From positions 1-7,056 of the forward strand of contig JADFJZ010000069.1 in NCBI GenBank assembly GCA_022565195.1: a stretch of 7,056 nt of DNA, written 5' to 3'. Below, piece after piece: positions 1 through 7,042 of this stretch (positions are counted from its first letter, which is position 1; each line of letters starts with the position of its first letter). Position numbers and translations under genes: made by a program. The DNA is from Planctomycetota bacterium. Lineage in GTDB: Bacteria; Planctomycetota; Phycisphaerae; UBA1845; CAIVHJ01. Below the pieces are notes generated by a model that saw nothing but the letters and a program-made list of their open reading frames with translations, searched no databases and was not told the origin of the DNA.

Positions 1-159
1 ACTCACATGCACCCTGGCCCAATCAAGATCGGGGGATACTTCCACACGCGTTACGCTGGTCATCGAGGAGACACGCGGATCCTGCAAGCGATCACGAATC
101 GCATCGCTGACGATCTGTCTGACGACACTGGCCACTTTGTCGATTCGAAAGTTCTTCAT
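1..159 (-). CDS. rbfA: RbfA, 30S ribosome-binding factor A (N-terminal 53 codons, cut by window edge)
   Basis: Ribosome-binding factor A binds the immature 30S subunit near the 5' end of 16S rRNA and helps its final maturation; it is cytoplasmic. Reading down from the ATG at 159-157, the frame stays open for 53 codons to the window edge with no stop. The translation opens with MKNFRIDKVASVVRQIVSDA, then has an LQDPRV segment (residues 25-30, the family's DPR motif) and the first strand pattern of the KH-like fold (T-x-V-x-V-S-P-D-L-x-x-A-x-V-x-V, about residues 37-52). These match the RbfA N-terminus in order and spacing. The full family length is about 115-135 residues, so less than half is visible. 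It begins 19 bp after the stop of the ylxP-like gene. No purine-rich Shine-Dalgarno sequence is visible in those 19 bases, so translation may depend on coupling to the upstream gene (inference). Identification is firm; the 3' end is outside the window. Confidence 0.9.
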   Translation of the reverse strand, partial: MKNFRIDKVASVVRQIVSDAIRDRLQDPRVSSMTSVTRVEVSPDLDWARVHVS

Positions 160-178
160 GTTATTTGCAAAAGCAGGT

Positions 179-458
179 TCAAAGTATCTGCATCTCGAAG
201 TCCAGCAACGAGGCCCCTCGGCTTTGCTCAATCATGTTCACGACTTGCTGCAAGCACCTCTCGGCAAACTGTGTGTCCGTGGTCACGATTGCAGCGGTAA
301 TGACGGCCCTCTGTCTGGAATCGTGCGCATCCGTCTCCGCGACGGACACGTTGAACTTGTTGCGGAGTCTGTCCTTCAGACTCTTCACGACCCGGCGTTT
401 GTCCTTGAGAGAACGCCTCGTACACGGCTAACCTGGCAGTGACGACACCGATGACCAT
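179..458 (-). pseudogene. ylxP: DUF503/YlxP-family protein, interrupted by a 2-base slip (frameshift)
   Basis: Two overlapping minus-strand frames together spell one DUF503 (YlxP-like) protein. From the ATG at 458-456 the first frame reads MVIGVVTARLAVYEAFS and then goes out of phase, ending at a stop at 230-228. The second frame continues with KDKRRVVKSLKDRLRNKFNV and runs to the stop at 181-179, ending in LLDFEMQIL. The junction lies in the TCTCTC-like run at plus 407-413. Adding two bases there (TTC TCT CTC AAG) restores the family motif A-F-S-L-K-D-K-R and gives 93 residues, the normal family length. The rest of the family pattern is intact (N-K-F-N-V-S-V-A-E, then T-T-D near residues 60-62 and V-V-N-M-I-E). 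Such strong conservation downstream argues for a very recent mutation, a sequencing error or recoding rather than an old pseudogene. YlxP lies between infB and rbfA in Bacillus, as here. Its biochemical role is not settled; a ribosome-related function is inferred from context. Its start shares one base with the preceding stop (TGATG). Confidence 0.85.
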
Positions 459-2200
459 CAAGGATCCCAGGGATTCTCTCTCTTGCGCGGGCCTTTCTTC
501 AATTTGCCCTTAGCCTGGAGGAGCGCTGTCCGTTCGCGATCGGCCTTGTCAGGATTGATCGCAGTGTCCTCCTCGATATCTTTCAGACGCCGCTCAATGA
601 AGCTTACAGCCTTCTTGGATCCGCTCCGCACGAGCGCTTTGAGCAAGGCCAGGCGGACGTCGATGTCCGGATCATCCAGCATCGTACCGCCGATCTCTTC
701 AAGCAATTCGCCGGCGATGTCTTTTTCCAGCAGCTCAACGAACGCCGATCGTGTTCGCACGTCGGCCGCCTGCCACAGGTCGTACTGTTCGTGATCGACG
801 AAGTAGGGGCGCCACTCCTCAGGGTCGATGTCGCCGCGATCGTTGAGACGTTTGCGAAACGCGGCGAGGATGGTCCCCAAGTCTTGCGGAGCCTCGTCGT
901 CGGCCGCCCGCAGCGAAGCCTTTGGCGGCGGCCCCGCCGCCCACGGATTCCGATCCGGAGCGGGCACGCGCTTGGTGTCTTCGGGTTGCCTGTCGTCTGC
1001 GGTGATCTCGCTTTCGCCGACTGTCAGTGGCCAAGAGAGGAGCGATCCGTCCCGCACGTCGATCTCAAAGACGGTGTGCTTCCCGCCAGGCCCGGGGTAG
1101 ACGACTTGCCCGGCGCGGGCGAGCATTTCCAGGACGACCGAGGTGTCCTCGACGGCGGCGCTGAGGGAACTCAATTCCCTGCGGGTCGCCTCAGTATCGA
1201 ACTCATAAAGGTCGACGTCGGGAAGCCGCGTCACAGTGGTGCTGATCGAACCGCGCGGTACAAATAGATTGGTGATCAGAGTCCATTGGCCCGGTCGTAC
1301 GTCTACTTCGTAGTATCGGACCAGCCTCGGCTCGACGCCGATTTGATCGATGTAGCTCGTCTCCACGGAAATGTCGCGAGCGAAGAAATCTCTTGCTGAA
1401 CTTGCATCGGATTCGATTTCGAGCTGGTCACGCAACTCGTCAAACCCGCCAAGCTGACTCAGATTCGAGTCCGCCGTATCGAGCGTGACCGCGATTCTGA
1501 ATCGGCCGGCGGGGACAGGCAACCCGCTCGTGCCCGTCCCGCGAAATTCGGTTTCATCAGCTCCCAAAGTCTCGTCGTTGTCGGAATCCGCATAGCGGAC
1601 GTAAATGCGGACATTCTTGTTGAATGCTTCTACGAAAATGCCCTGACTGGCTTCATCAAAGACGAAGTTACGCCGGCCTCGAGGCGGTGCTGATCGCGGT
1701 TGTTTCTCCACAGGGGCTCGTTCTGACTCGGGAGACCGTTCAGCAGGGCGCGCGGGCACCTTGGCCTGCCGCTCTGACTCGGGTACAGGCTGTGTGCCCA
1801 TCGCGGTCGATCTCTTGCCCTGAGCCGAGTCGCTGGGACTTCGGGAGATGTTGAACACGGACTGTGTGACGAGGACCAGCACGGTGATGCAAATGGCTCC
1901 AAACGCCACGAGCAGCGTATAGCGAAGAATCTTGTTGCCGGTTTGGGCAAGTTCGACCGGCGACGGGGCGGACCTGCCCTCTTGCTGTTGCCCCTGAATC
2001 GTCATCCCGCCAGAGCCGCCGCTCACTTCCTCCCCCTTGGCGAGTTCGTTGAGGTCGACTTCGTGAAAGAGGATGTCAGGCTTCTCGGTGGGGGTGGGCG
2101 CTTCGATCTCTCGACCGCAATAGGCACACTTTACAATCTTCCCCGCATCGCGGTCCGGCGCTTGAATGATATGGCCACAATCGGCCTTGAACTCGATCAT
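458..2200 (-). CDS. Unrecognised zinc-ribbon, single-pass membrane protein (580 residues)
   Basis: I do not recognise a named family. Visible parts, in order: an N-terminal zinc-ribbon-like segment (residues 3-34) with C8, H10, C25 and C28; a Gly/Gln/Ser-rich linker (about 55-85); one hydrophobic helix at about 91-113 (ILRYTLLVAFGAICITVLVL); a Pro/Arg/Glu/Ser-rich spacer (about 118-177); a strand-rich region of about 178-320 with alternating hydrophobic residues and a P-A-G-R-F-R-I-A-V turn; a mixed region to about 400; a Pro-rich linker (about 402-430); and a helical C-terminus (about 440-565) with one HEAT-like unit (D-P-D-I-D-V-R-L-A-L-L-K-A-L, 510-523). The tail is Lys/Arg-rich. All four cysteines lie in the ribbon or the membrane helix, none in the C-terminal 460 residues, which fits a ribbon-inside, C-terminus-outside topology (inference). 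The ATG at 2200 has an AAGGG ribosome-binding site 6 bases upstream and lies 25 bp after the infB stop; the stop overlaps the next start. It is therefore probably co-transcribed with infB. Function unknown. Confidence 0.85.
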   Translation of the reverse strand: MIEFKADCGHIIQAPDRDAGKIVKCAYCGREIEAPTPTEKPDILFHEVDLNELAKGEEVSGGSGGMTIQGQQQEGRSAPSPVELAQTGNKILRYTLLVAFGAICITVLVLVTQSVFNISRSPSDSAQGKRSTAMGTQPVPESERQAKVPARPAERSPESERAPVEKQPRSAPPRGRRNFVFDEASQGIFVEAFNKNVRIYVRYADSDNDETLGADETEFRGTGTSGLPVPAGRFRIAVTLDTADSNLSQLGGFDELRDQLEIESDASSARDFFARDISVETSYIDQIGVEPRLVRYYEVDVRPGQWTLITNLFVPRGSISTTVTRLPDVDLYEFDTEATRRELSSLSAAVEDTSVVLEMLARAGQVVYPGPGGKHTVFEIDVRDGSLLSWPLTVGESEITADDRQPEDTKRVPAPDRNPWAAGPPPKASLRAADDEAPQDLGTILAAFRKRLNDRGDIDPEEWRPYFVDHEQYDLWQAADVRTRSAFVELLEKDIAGELLEEIGGTMLDDPDIDVRLALLKALVRSGSKKAVSFIERRLKDIEEDTAINPDKADRERTALLQAKGKLKKGPRKRENPWDP

Positions 2201-2206
2201 CAGCGG

Positions 2207-2212
2207 CCCTTC
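2207..2212 (-). promoter_or_regulatory. Ribosome-binding site of the 580-residue membrane protein
   Basis: On the minus strand GAAGGG lies 6 bases before the ATG at 2200-2198, inside the 25-bp gap after infB. It fixes the start and argues for independent initiation within the operon transcript. Confidence 0.5.
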
Positions 2213-2225
2213 ATGTCTCGACTGT

Positions 2226-4931
2226 CTACAGGGTCCTCGCGATCTTTACAATCTCGTAGGATTCGATGATATCGCCGGGCTTGATGTCATCAAAGCCGTC
2301 AATCTTGATGCCGCACTCGAAACCTGTTTTTACTTCTTTGGCGTCGTCCTTGAAGCGGCGCAGTGAGTGGATGTTGGCTCCATCCCGAACCACGACGCTG
2401 TCACGAATGACGCGCACTTTGTGCGTTCGCATCACCGAACCATCACGGACGAAACACCCCGCGATGGTGCCAATTTTGGAAACATTGAAAATCTCGCGCA
2501 CTTCCGCAGTGCCGCGCTGTTCGATCTTCTCCTCGGGCGCCAACAGGCCCTCCAGGGCCTTCTTGATATCATCGATCAAGTGGTAGATGACCCGATACGT
2601 ACGAATCTCAACGCCTTTCTGGTCTGCCAGCCGCCGCACGCTGTGCTCCGGGACAACGTGGAATCCAATGATGATGGCCCCGGAAGCCTCCGCGAGCAGC
2701 ACGTCGCTCTCGATGACGCCGCCCACACCCATGTGTAATAGGTTTAGCTTGACCTCATCCGAGGGGAATTCACTGAGGGTCTTGGCCAGCACATCGACAG
2801 AGCCCTGCGTATCCGCCCTGACGATCACGTGCAGTTCGGAAACGGCTCCGGCCCCGGACCGGCCAAGGAGGTCTTCGAGGGTCTTGGGTTTGTCGATCTT
2901 GCTCAGAGAGTCACGTCGGCGTTGCGCCTTGGCCTCCTCGGCGATGTGTTCGGCGCGCTTCAGCGATTCTACGGCGAATAGTTCGTCCCCGGCGCTGGGA
3001 ACCACGCTCAGACCGGCGATTTCCACCGGAATCGAAGGCCCCGCTTCTTCGAGAACGCGGCCTTGGTCATCGCTTATCGAACGTACTTTTCCAAACGCGG
3101 GACCGCAAACAATGAAATCCCCTTTTCTCAAGGTTCCGTCTTGAATCAGAATCCGCGCTGTGGGGCCGACGCTGGGCTTGAGGCGGGCCTCGATGACGCG
3201 ACCGCAGGCTCGGAGCGTGGGATCAGCCTTGAGTTCAAGCAGCTCGCTGAGCGTGGCAAGATGCTCAACCAGTTCGTCAATCCCCGTGCCCTCGGTGGCG
3301 GAGGTCTTGATGACGTCTGTCGATCCGCCCCATTCCGTGGGCGCGAGATCGTGCTCCGCCAATTGGCCGTAGATCTTGTTCAAGTCGACACCGGGCACGT
3401 CGATTTTGTTCAGGGCGACGACGATCGGTACGTCGGCGGCCCGAGCGTGGTTGATTGCCTCCACGGTTTGGGGCATAACACCGTCGTCCGCGGCTACGAC
3501 CAGCACCACGACATCCGTCAATTGGGCGCCCCGGGCACGCATGGCTGTGAAGGCTTCGTGGCCGGGCGTGTCCAGGAACGTTACCGCCTTGCCATCTTTC
3601 TCCAAATGATACGAGCCCAGGTGCTGAGTGATTCCGCCGGCCTCACCTGCAGCGATTTTCGAATTCCGAATCGCATCGAGGAGGCTGGTCTTGCCGTGAT
3701 CGACGTGGCCGAGGAAAGTGACCACCGGCGCGCGGGAACTCTCGGCAGGCCGCTCGCGCTGAGTGAACTCTTCCCGAATGTCGGCCAGGGGACTCTTGGC
3801 GGCGACGACCGTGAGTTCGATGGCATGTTCCGCGGCCAACAACTCAGCGACTTCGCGCTCGATGGCCATGTTGATGTTCGGGAAGATCTTGAGTTCGTTG
3901 ACGAATTTTGGCGTCAATTGTGCCAAGGATAGGCCCGTCGCCGAACAAAAATCCTTGAGAATGATTGGCTCGGACACTTGTGCCGTAGTGATGGTCTTGT
4001 GTTCAACCGCGCCGTGGGTCTCGCTGGCCCGGCGCTTGGCGCGCCGACCGGTGGCGCCGCGCAGTCGCTCCTGACGCTCGGCGAGGTCGCGATCGCGCCA
4101 TTCTCTGATTTGTCGGCCGGCATCAGACCCGCGTTCGACTCGGCGCCCCGGGGCACGCCGCTTCTTTGCCGGTGTGGCGTCAGGAGCGGCCGGCTGCGTT
4201 CTTGAGCGTGGCCGCCGAGGCTGCTCGGTTTCGGGAATGACGGGGCTGGGGATCGAACCCGGTTTGGGCAGCCCGGTATGTCGGTAGCGCGGGCCGGAAG
4301 GGCTCAGCCCGGTTACCTCGGGCGCTTCCACCCGGATGACTCGAGGACCTTTGAGTTGCACCGGAGTGGGCACATGCTGTGGGCCGACAGGGACAATCGG
4401 TTCCGGCTCCGCTTCTTCTGTGGCAGGCTCAGCAACCGGCAGGGCTTCAGCGGCGATCCTGGGCTCTTCTTCCGAAGGGGCCGGTTCCTGCTCGCCTTCA
4501 GGTTCCTCGGTGGGTGGAATGAGGACAGGCGCTGCGGTCTCCTCGGCAACTTCGGCTTCGGACGGCGCCTCCACAACCGCCACGGCTGACTCTTGGATCG
4601 CCTCCGCCTTTGCAAGCGTTGCTATTTCGGTCGGTGCGGTCCTGACTGTGGCCACCTTGACGGGTTTATCAGCGGTTTCTTTCTTCTTGCGTGTCCGCGG
4701 GGCCGGCTTTTTGCGACGCACCGTCTCGAGATCGACCCGAGCAGCACTCTCGATGACTGCGCCGGAGACTTCCTCAGAGAACCACTCCCGGATGGTGGCG
4801 GCCAAGCCTGCCAGAACCGTGGACATGTGGTTCTTGACCACGATCCCCTCAGCCTGACACTTGGTCAGGATGGCCTTGCTGTTGACGTTCAACTCCTTGG
4901 CCAGTTCGTGTATTCGCAACTTCTCAGCCAA
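2226..4931 (-). CDS. infB: Translation initiation factor IF-2
   Basis: IF-2 is the GTPase that brings formyl-Met-tRNA to the 30S subunit and promotes 50S joining; it acts in the cytoplasm. The 901 residues are close to the E. coli length of 890. Order: an IF2_N helical domain (residues 1-52, [16 protein letters not shown]...); a long Glu/Pro/Ala- then Arg-rich linker (about 65-310); a second IF2_N-like segment (about 321-376); and the GTPase domain with G1 GHVDHGKT (408-415), switch I AGGIT (431-435), G3 DTPGH (454-458, including the catalytic histidine), G4 NKID (508-511) and G5 SATEG (544-548). Domain II follows (about 575-660), then domain III (about 690-790) and the C-terminal initiator-tRNA-binding domain IV (about 805-900, with G-x-I-A-G-C-x-V and a K-x-G-x-E-C-G-I motif). 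All GTPase residues are intact. The start is a TTG at 4931-4929, chosen because the family N-terminus begins there and AAAGGG lies 7 bases upstream; no ATG occurs in frame before residue 36. It follows nusA by 41 bp. Confidence 0.97.
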   Translation of the reverse strand: MAEKLRIHELAKELNVNSKAILTKCQAEGIVVKNHMSTVLAGLAATIREWFSEEVSGAVIESAARVDLETVRRKKPAPRTRKKKETADKPVKVATVRTAPTEIATLAKAEAIQESAVAVVEAPSEAEVAEETAAPVLIPPTEEPEGEQEPAPSEEEPRIAAEALPVAEPATEEAEPEPIVPVGPQHVPTPVQLKGPRVIRVEAPEVTGLSPSGPRYRHTGLPKPGSIPSPVIPETEQPRRPRSRTQPAAPDATPAKKRRAPGRRVERGSDAGRQIREWRDRDLAERQERLRGATGRRAKRRASETHGAVEHKTITTAQVSEPIILKDFCSATGLSLAQLTPKFVNELKIFPNINMAIEREVAELLAAEHAIELTVVAAKSPLADIREEFTQRERPAESSRAPVVTFLGHVDHGKTSLLDAIRNSKIAAGEAGGITQHLGSYHLEKDGKAVTFLDTPGHEAFTAMRARGAQLTDVVVLVVAADDGVMPQTVEAINHARAADVPIVVALNKIDVPGVDLNKIYGQLAEHDLAPTEWGGSTDVIKTSATEGTGIDELVEHLATLSELLELKADPTLRACGRVIEARLKPSVGPTARILIQDGTLRKGDFIVCGPAFGKVRSISDDQGRVLEEAGPSIPVEIAGLSVVPSAGDELFAVESLKRAEHIAEEAKAQRRRDSLSKIDKPKTLEDLLGRSGAGAVSELHVIVRADTQGSVDVLAKTLSEFPSDEVKLNLLHMGVGGVIESDVLLAEASGAIIIGFHVVPEHSVRRLADQKGVEIRTYRVIYHLIDDIKKALEGLLAPEEKIEQRGTAEVREIFNVSKIGTIAGCFVRDGSVMRTHKVRVIRDSVVVRDGANIHSLRRFKDDAKEVKTGFECGIKIDGFDDIKPGDIIESYEIVKIARTL

Positions 4932-4938
4932 CCGATTT

Positions 4939-4944
4939 CCCTTT
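4939..4944 (-). promoter_or_regulatory. Ribosome-binding site that decides the infB TTG start
   Basis: AAAGGG on the minus strand, 7 bases before the TTG at 4931-4929. It supports the non-ATG start of infB, which is otherwise set by the conserved IF-2 N-terminus. Confidence 0.5.
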
Positions 4945-4953
4945 GCAAGTGGC

Positions 4954-4968
4954 CTGCGCTCAGCGCAG
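4954..4968 (-). other. Small perfect hairpin between nusA and infB
   Basis: CTGCGC and GCGCAG form a perfect 6-bp stem around a 3-base loop. The hairpin begins 4 bases after the nusA stop and ends 9 bases before the infB ribosome-binding site. No U tract follows, so it is not an intrinsic terminator. It could protect an mRNA end or modulate infB initiation; it could also be chance. Confidence 0.4.
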
Positions 4969-4972
4969 CGGG

Positions 4973-6379
4973 CTACTCCGGTTCCTTCGCTTGAGCAGAA
5001 TCCTCGGATTCGACCGATTCTCCAGCCTCGCCTGCCGGTGATTCCTCGATTTCAGATTGTGGGGCAGCCTCTTCGGCAGGCGCCTCAGTGTCGTCACCTT
5101 CTGAAGTGCCCAGGGCTTGGGATTCCGTGGTATCGGGACCCGAGTCTTCCGCCGCATCCTCGGCGTCTTCCTGCTCCTTCTTCGCAGCCTCCGCCTCCTG
5201 CGCAGCCAAGGCCTTGGCCGCTTCTGTTTCTTCAGCGATTCGCTTCGCGGCAGAGGTCGATGTGTCGACGATCGTTTGGGCCAGAGTTTCCTCGAGTTCC
5301 AGTTCGCCGACGAGCGGTTCGGTGCCTACCTCAGCCACGTCGCCCAGGGAGATGAGACCGAGCGTCATAACCTTTTCGACCAGCACATCGTCTACGCCGT
5401 CGATTTCCTTGAGCGTTCTCTCCAGATCATCCAGACCCTTGTTGTATTCGGCTGGGGTGAGAATGTCGATGTCCCAGCCCGTGAGCCTCGCAGCCAGGCG
5501 GACATTCTGTCCTCGCTTGCCAATGGCCAGGGACAACTGGTCTTCGGAGACGACGACCGTGGATCGACCGAATTCAAAACACAGTGCGATCTCCTGAACC
5601 TCCGCCGGCTTCAAGGCATTGCCGATCAGGATCTGGGACGATTCGTTCCACCGAACGATGTCGATTTTTTCCCCGCCGAGTTCATCGACGATGTTCCTGA
5701 TTCGGCTGCCCCGTACGCCCACGCAGGCACCGACCGCGTCCACCCTCGTATCAATCGAACTGACCGCAACTTTTGTACGGTAACCCGCTTCTCGGGCCAG
5801 CGCCTTGAGTTCGATCACGCGTTCGGCAACTTCCGGAACCTCTAATTCAAACAGGCGACGGATGAAGTCCGGGTGACTGCGGGTCAATACGATTCGGACC
5901 TGATTCGGTGCTTCACGCACATCCAGAACCATTGATCTGACCCGCTCTCCTGGATGGTGCGAAGATTCGCCCGGAATCTGCTCGCTCCGCGGCAGGAAGC
6001 CTTCCGTGCGGCCGAGATTGATGATCAAGGCACTGCCCTCGTAGCGCACCACCGTGCCCGTAACGATCGTGCCGACCCGCTCGGAGAACTCCTCGTAGAT
6101 GCTGCCCCGCTCCGCTTCACGAATCCGCTGGATCATGACTTGCTTTGCCGTTTGAGCCGCGATCCGACCGAGTTCTTTCATGTCGATGGGCTCGCCCTCG
6201 TAAGAAGCCGTGATTTCGCCCGAAAGCCGGTCGATGACCACTTGGCAGTTTTCCGTCGGACCGAAGCTCTTGTTCGCGGCGGAGACCATCGCGAGTTCGA
6301 GATCCTCGAAGACGCTGTCCTTGTCGATGTTCTTGTCGCGACTGATCGCGTCAACAATGCGCAATAAATCAGAGTTCAT
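4973..6379 (-). CDS. nusA: Transcription termination/antitermination factor NusA
   Basis: NusA binds RNA polymerase and nascent RNA and tunes pausing, intrinsic termination and antitermination. The 468-residue product has the N-terminal polymerase-binding domain (about 1-100, starting MNSDLLRIVDAISRDKNIDK), an S1 domain (about 105-168, with V-G-T-I-V-T-G-T-V and T-E-G-F-L-P), the linking S-H-P-D-F-I-R-R-L-F-E-x-E-V-P-E motif (168-183), KH1 with G-A-C-V-G-V-R-G-S-R-I (217-227) and KH2 with L-A-I-G-K-R-G-Q-N-V-R-L-A (284-296). A helix-hairpin-helix-like region follows (about 315-365), then an Ala/Glu/Asp-rich tail (about 380-468), which looks disordered and acidic. The two GxxG RNA-binding loops are intact. 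The ATG start has AGGGAAGG 8 bases upstream and overlaps the stop of a 21-codon ORF by ATGA. It is the first firm gene of the operon; rimP, its usual upstream neighbour, is not seen. Identification is firm. Confidence 0.97.
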   Translation of the reverse strand: MNSDLLRIVDAISRDKNIDKDSVFEDLELAMVSAANKSFGPTENCQVVIDRLSGEITASYEGEPIDMKELGRIAAQTAKQVMIQRIREAERGSIYEEFSERVGTIVTGTVVRYEGSALIINLGRTEGFLPRSEQIPGESSHHPGERVRSMVLDVREAPNQVRIVLTRSHPDFIRRLFELEVPEVAERVIELKALAREAGYRTKVAVSSIDTRVDAVGACVGVRGSRIRNIVDELGGEKIDIVRWNESSQILIGNALKPAEVQEIALCFEFGRSTVVVSEDQLSLAIGKRGQNVRLAARLTGWDIDILTPAEYNKGLDDLERTLKEIDGVDDVLVEKVMTLGLISLGDVAEVGTEPLVGELELEETLAQTIVDTSTSAAKRIAEETEAAKALAAQEAEAAKKEQEDAEDAAEDSGPDTTESQALGTSEGDDTEAPAEEAAPQSEIEESPAGEAGESVESEDSAQAKEPE

Positions 6380-6441
6380 CGAGCGGACCTTCCCTGACGA
6401 GCGGCACCAGACACTTCGCCTGTGGCCTCGTTTTCTTCCAT
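6376..6441 (-). CDS. Possible 21-codon leader ORF coupled to nusA
   Basis: An ATG at 6441-6439 opens a 21-residue frame (MEENEATGEVSGAARQGRSA then R) whose TGA overlaps the nusA ATG by four bases (ATGA). A GGGTGA element lies 7 bases before the ATG and could serve as a weak ribosome-binding site. The overlap is typical of translational coupling. The peptide matches nothing I recognise and has no regulatory codon run. It may be a coupling leader peptide or a chance frame; an alternative ATG at 6449-6447, in another frame, also runs into nusA and ends just inside it. Confidence 0.3.
   Translation of the reverse strand: MEENEATGEVSGAARQGRSAR
6388..6395 (-). promoter_or_regulatory. nusA ribosome-binding site
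   Basis: AGGGAAGG on the minus strand ends 8 bases before the nusA ATG. It is the best Shine-Dalgarno match in the window and fixes the nusA start. Confidence 0.6.
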
Positions 6442-6462
6442 AGCGACATCACCCAAACACAG

Positions 6463-6482
6463 GGCAGGCTTGGCGGCCTGCC
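6463..6482 (-). other. GC-rich hairpin in the nusA leader
   Basis: Arms GGCAGGC (6463-6469) and GCCTGCC (6476-6482) form a perfect 7-bp stem around a 6-base loop. It lies between the terminator-like hairpin and the nusA start, about 80 bases before the ATG. No U tract follows on either strand, so it is not a terminator. A role in folding the 5' leader or stabilising the mRNA is possible. Confidence 0.5.
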
Positions 6483-6496
6483 AACGCACAAACAAC

Positions 6497-6525
6497 AAAA
6501 AAGTGAGCCCGCATACGGCCCACTT
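6497..6525 (-). terminator. Rho-independent terminator or attenuator upstream of nusA
   Basis: On the minus strand AAGTGGGCC (6525-6517) pairs with GGCTCACTT (6509-6501) as a 9-bp stem with one G-U pair and a 7-base loop, and it runs directly into a stretch of six T (6502-6497, two of them in the stem). This is the form of an intrinsic terminator for minus-strand transcription. It lies about 120 bases before the nusA ATG. It either ends a transcript entering from above the window or acts as an attenuator of the nusA operon. The plus-strand reading lacks a U tract, so it is not bidirectional. Confidence 0.75.
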
Positions 6526-6605
6526 CGCCAAACGACCAAGCTACACCTGCGGTAAACGATTCAGTTCAACGCCGACCTCCCGCTGAGGGCGACAGACTGA
6601 GGCAC

Positions 6606-6617
6606 TGCTCCGGAGCA
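6606..6617. repeat. Perfect 12-bp palindrome
   Basis: TGCTCCGGAGCA is a perfect dyad with no spacer. It could be an operator half-site pair for a dimeric regulator, but it matches no operator I know and no adjoining promoter is clear. Confidence 0.35.
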
Positions 6618-6795
6618 TCGCACCCGCCGGACGAACATCAGTAACTTGTCCTGTTGGACAGGTGCATGAAATCAAGCCCCGACACGAACAACAATGCGAT
6701 TACGCCACCAGGCATCGTCGCGATCGGCCAGACCTTGGCCTTTCGCAAGTTTTAATCCGACACCCGCCCACAGGCCGGAAAAGACCTGCCCATAG

Positions 6796-6850
6796 TCCAT
6801 CTATCGACATACCAAGCACTGGATCCGAAGCAGAGGTCACTCCATCTATC
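6796..6850. repeat. 10-bp direct repeat, two copies
   Basis: TCCATCTATC occurs at 6796-6805 and at 6841-6850, with starts 45 bases apart. There are only two copies and the flanks differ, so it is neither a CRISPR nor a clear iteron array. Confidence 0.35.
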
Positions 6851-7042
6851 CTTCCGCCGTTGCCACAAGACAAAGGCGGGCAACGACATAGAAAAACAGA
6901 CACACTCAAATCGTCTTGGCGGCCGCCCGTTAAGAGCGCATGAGCTTGACAGGCAAGAACTTGCGCCACGAACGGTGATCTACGACGGTAAACGGCGCAC
7001 AACCCATTCGTTGCATGCCGGAACTCGCCCAACACTACGTGC

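Larger units (their letters stand above)
6526..7042. other. Long leader/intergenic stretch with no supported gene
   Basis: About 500 bases in which I find no convincing gene. A 114-codon minus frame and a 93-codon plus frame are open here, but neither resembles a known family and their composition is unlike the neighbouring genes. I looked for rimP, tRNA, tmRNA, RNase P and SRP RNA hallmarks on both strands and saw none. Small structures present: a perfect 12-bp palindrome TGCTCCGGAGCA (6606-6617), a 7-bp stem with 4-base loop (6646-6663 area, CTTGTCC/GGACAGG), a 7-bp stem CGTTGCC/GGCAACG (6858-6864 with 6879-6885), and a 10-bp direct repeat TCCATCTATC (6796-6805 and 6841-6850). It could be an untranslated leader, an unknown RNA, or the remains of a gene. 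Confidence 0.5.

Noticed and set aside
791..1267. 158-codon plus-strand open frame
   Set aside because: Antisense to the 580-residue membrane protein, with no recognisable motif and no ribosome-binding site.
3063..3932. 289-codon plus-strand open frame
   Set aside because: It is exactly antisense to the conserved GTPase domain of infB; the translation resembles no family and the sense frame is certain.
5117..5845. 242-codon plus-strand open frame
   Set aside because: Antisense shadow of the nusA KH-domain region, caused by GC-biased codon use.
6535..6560. tRNA-like D-arm string (GTGTAGCTTGG on the minus strand)
   Set aside because: No matching anticodon arm, T arm or acceptor stem can be folded around it.
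6796..6850. Direct repeat considered as a CRISPR or iteron array
   Set aside because: Only two 10-bp copies with unlike flanks; too few and too short.
6662..6943. 93-codon plus-strand frame
   Set aside because: Rich in Pro, Arg and His with no family resemblance; convergent with the operon and lacking a Shine-Dalgarno.
6946..6951. TTGACA on the plus strand as a -35 element
   Set aside because: No -10-like hexamer occurs 15-19 bases downstream, and there is no plus-strand gene for it to serve.
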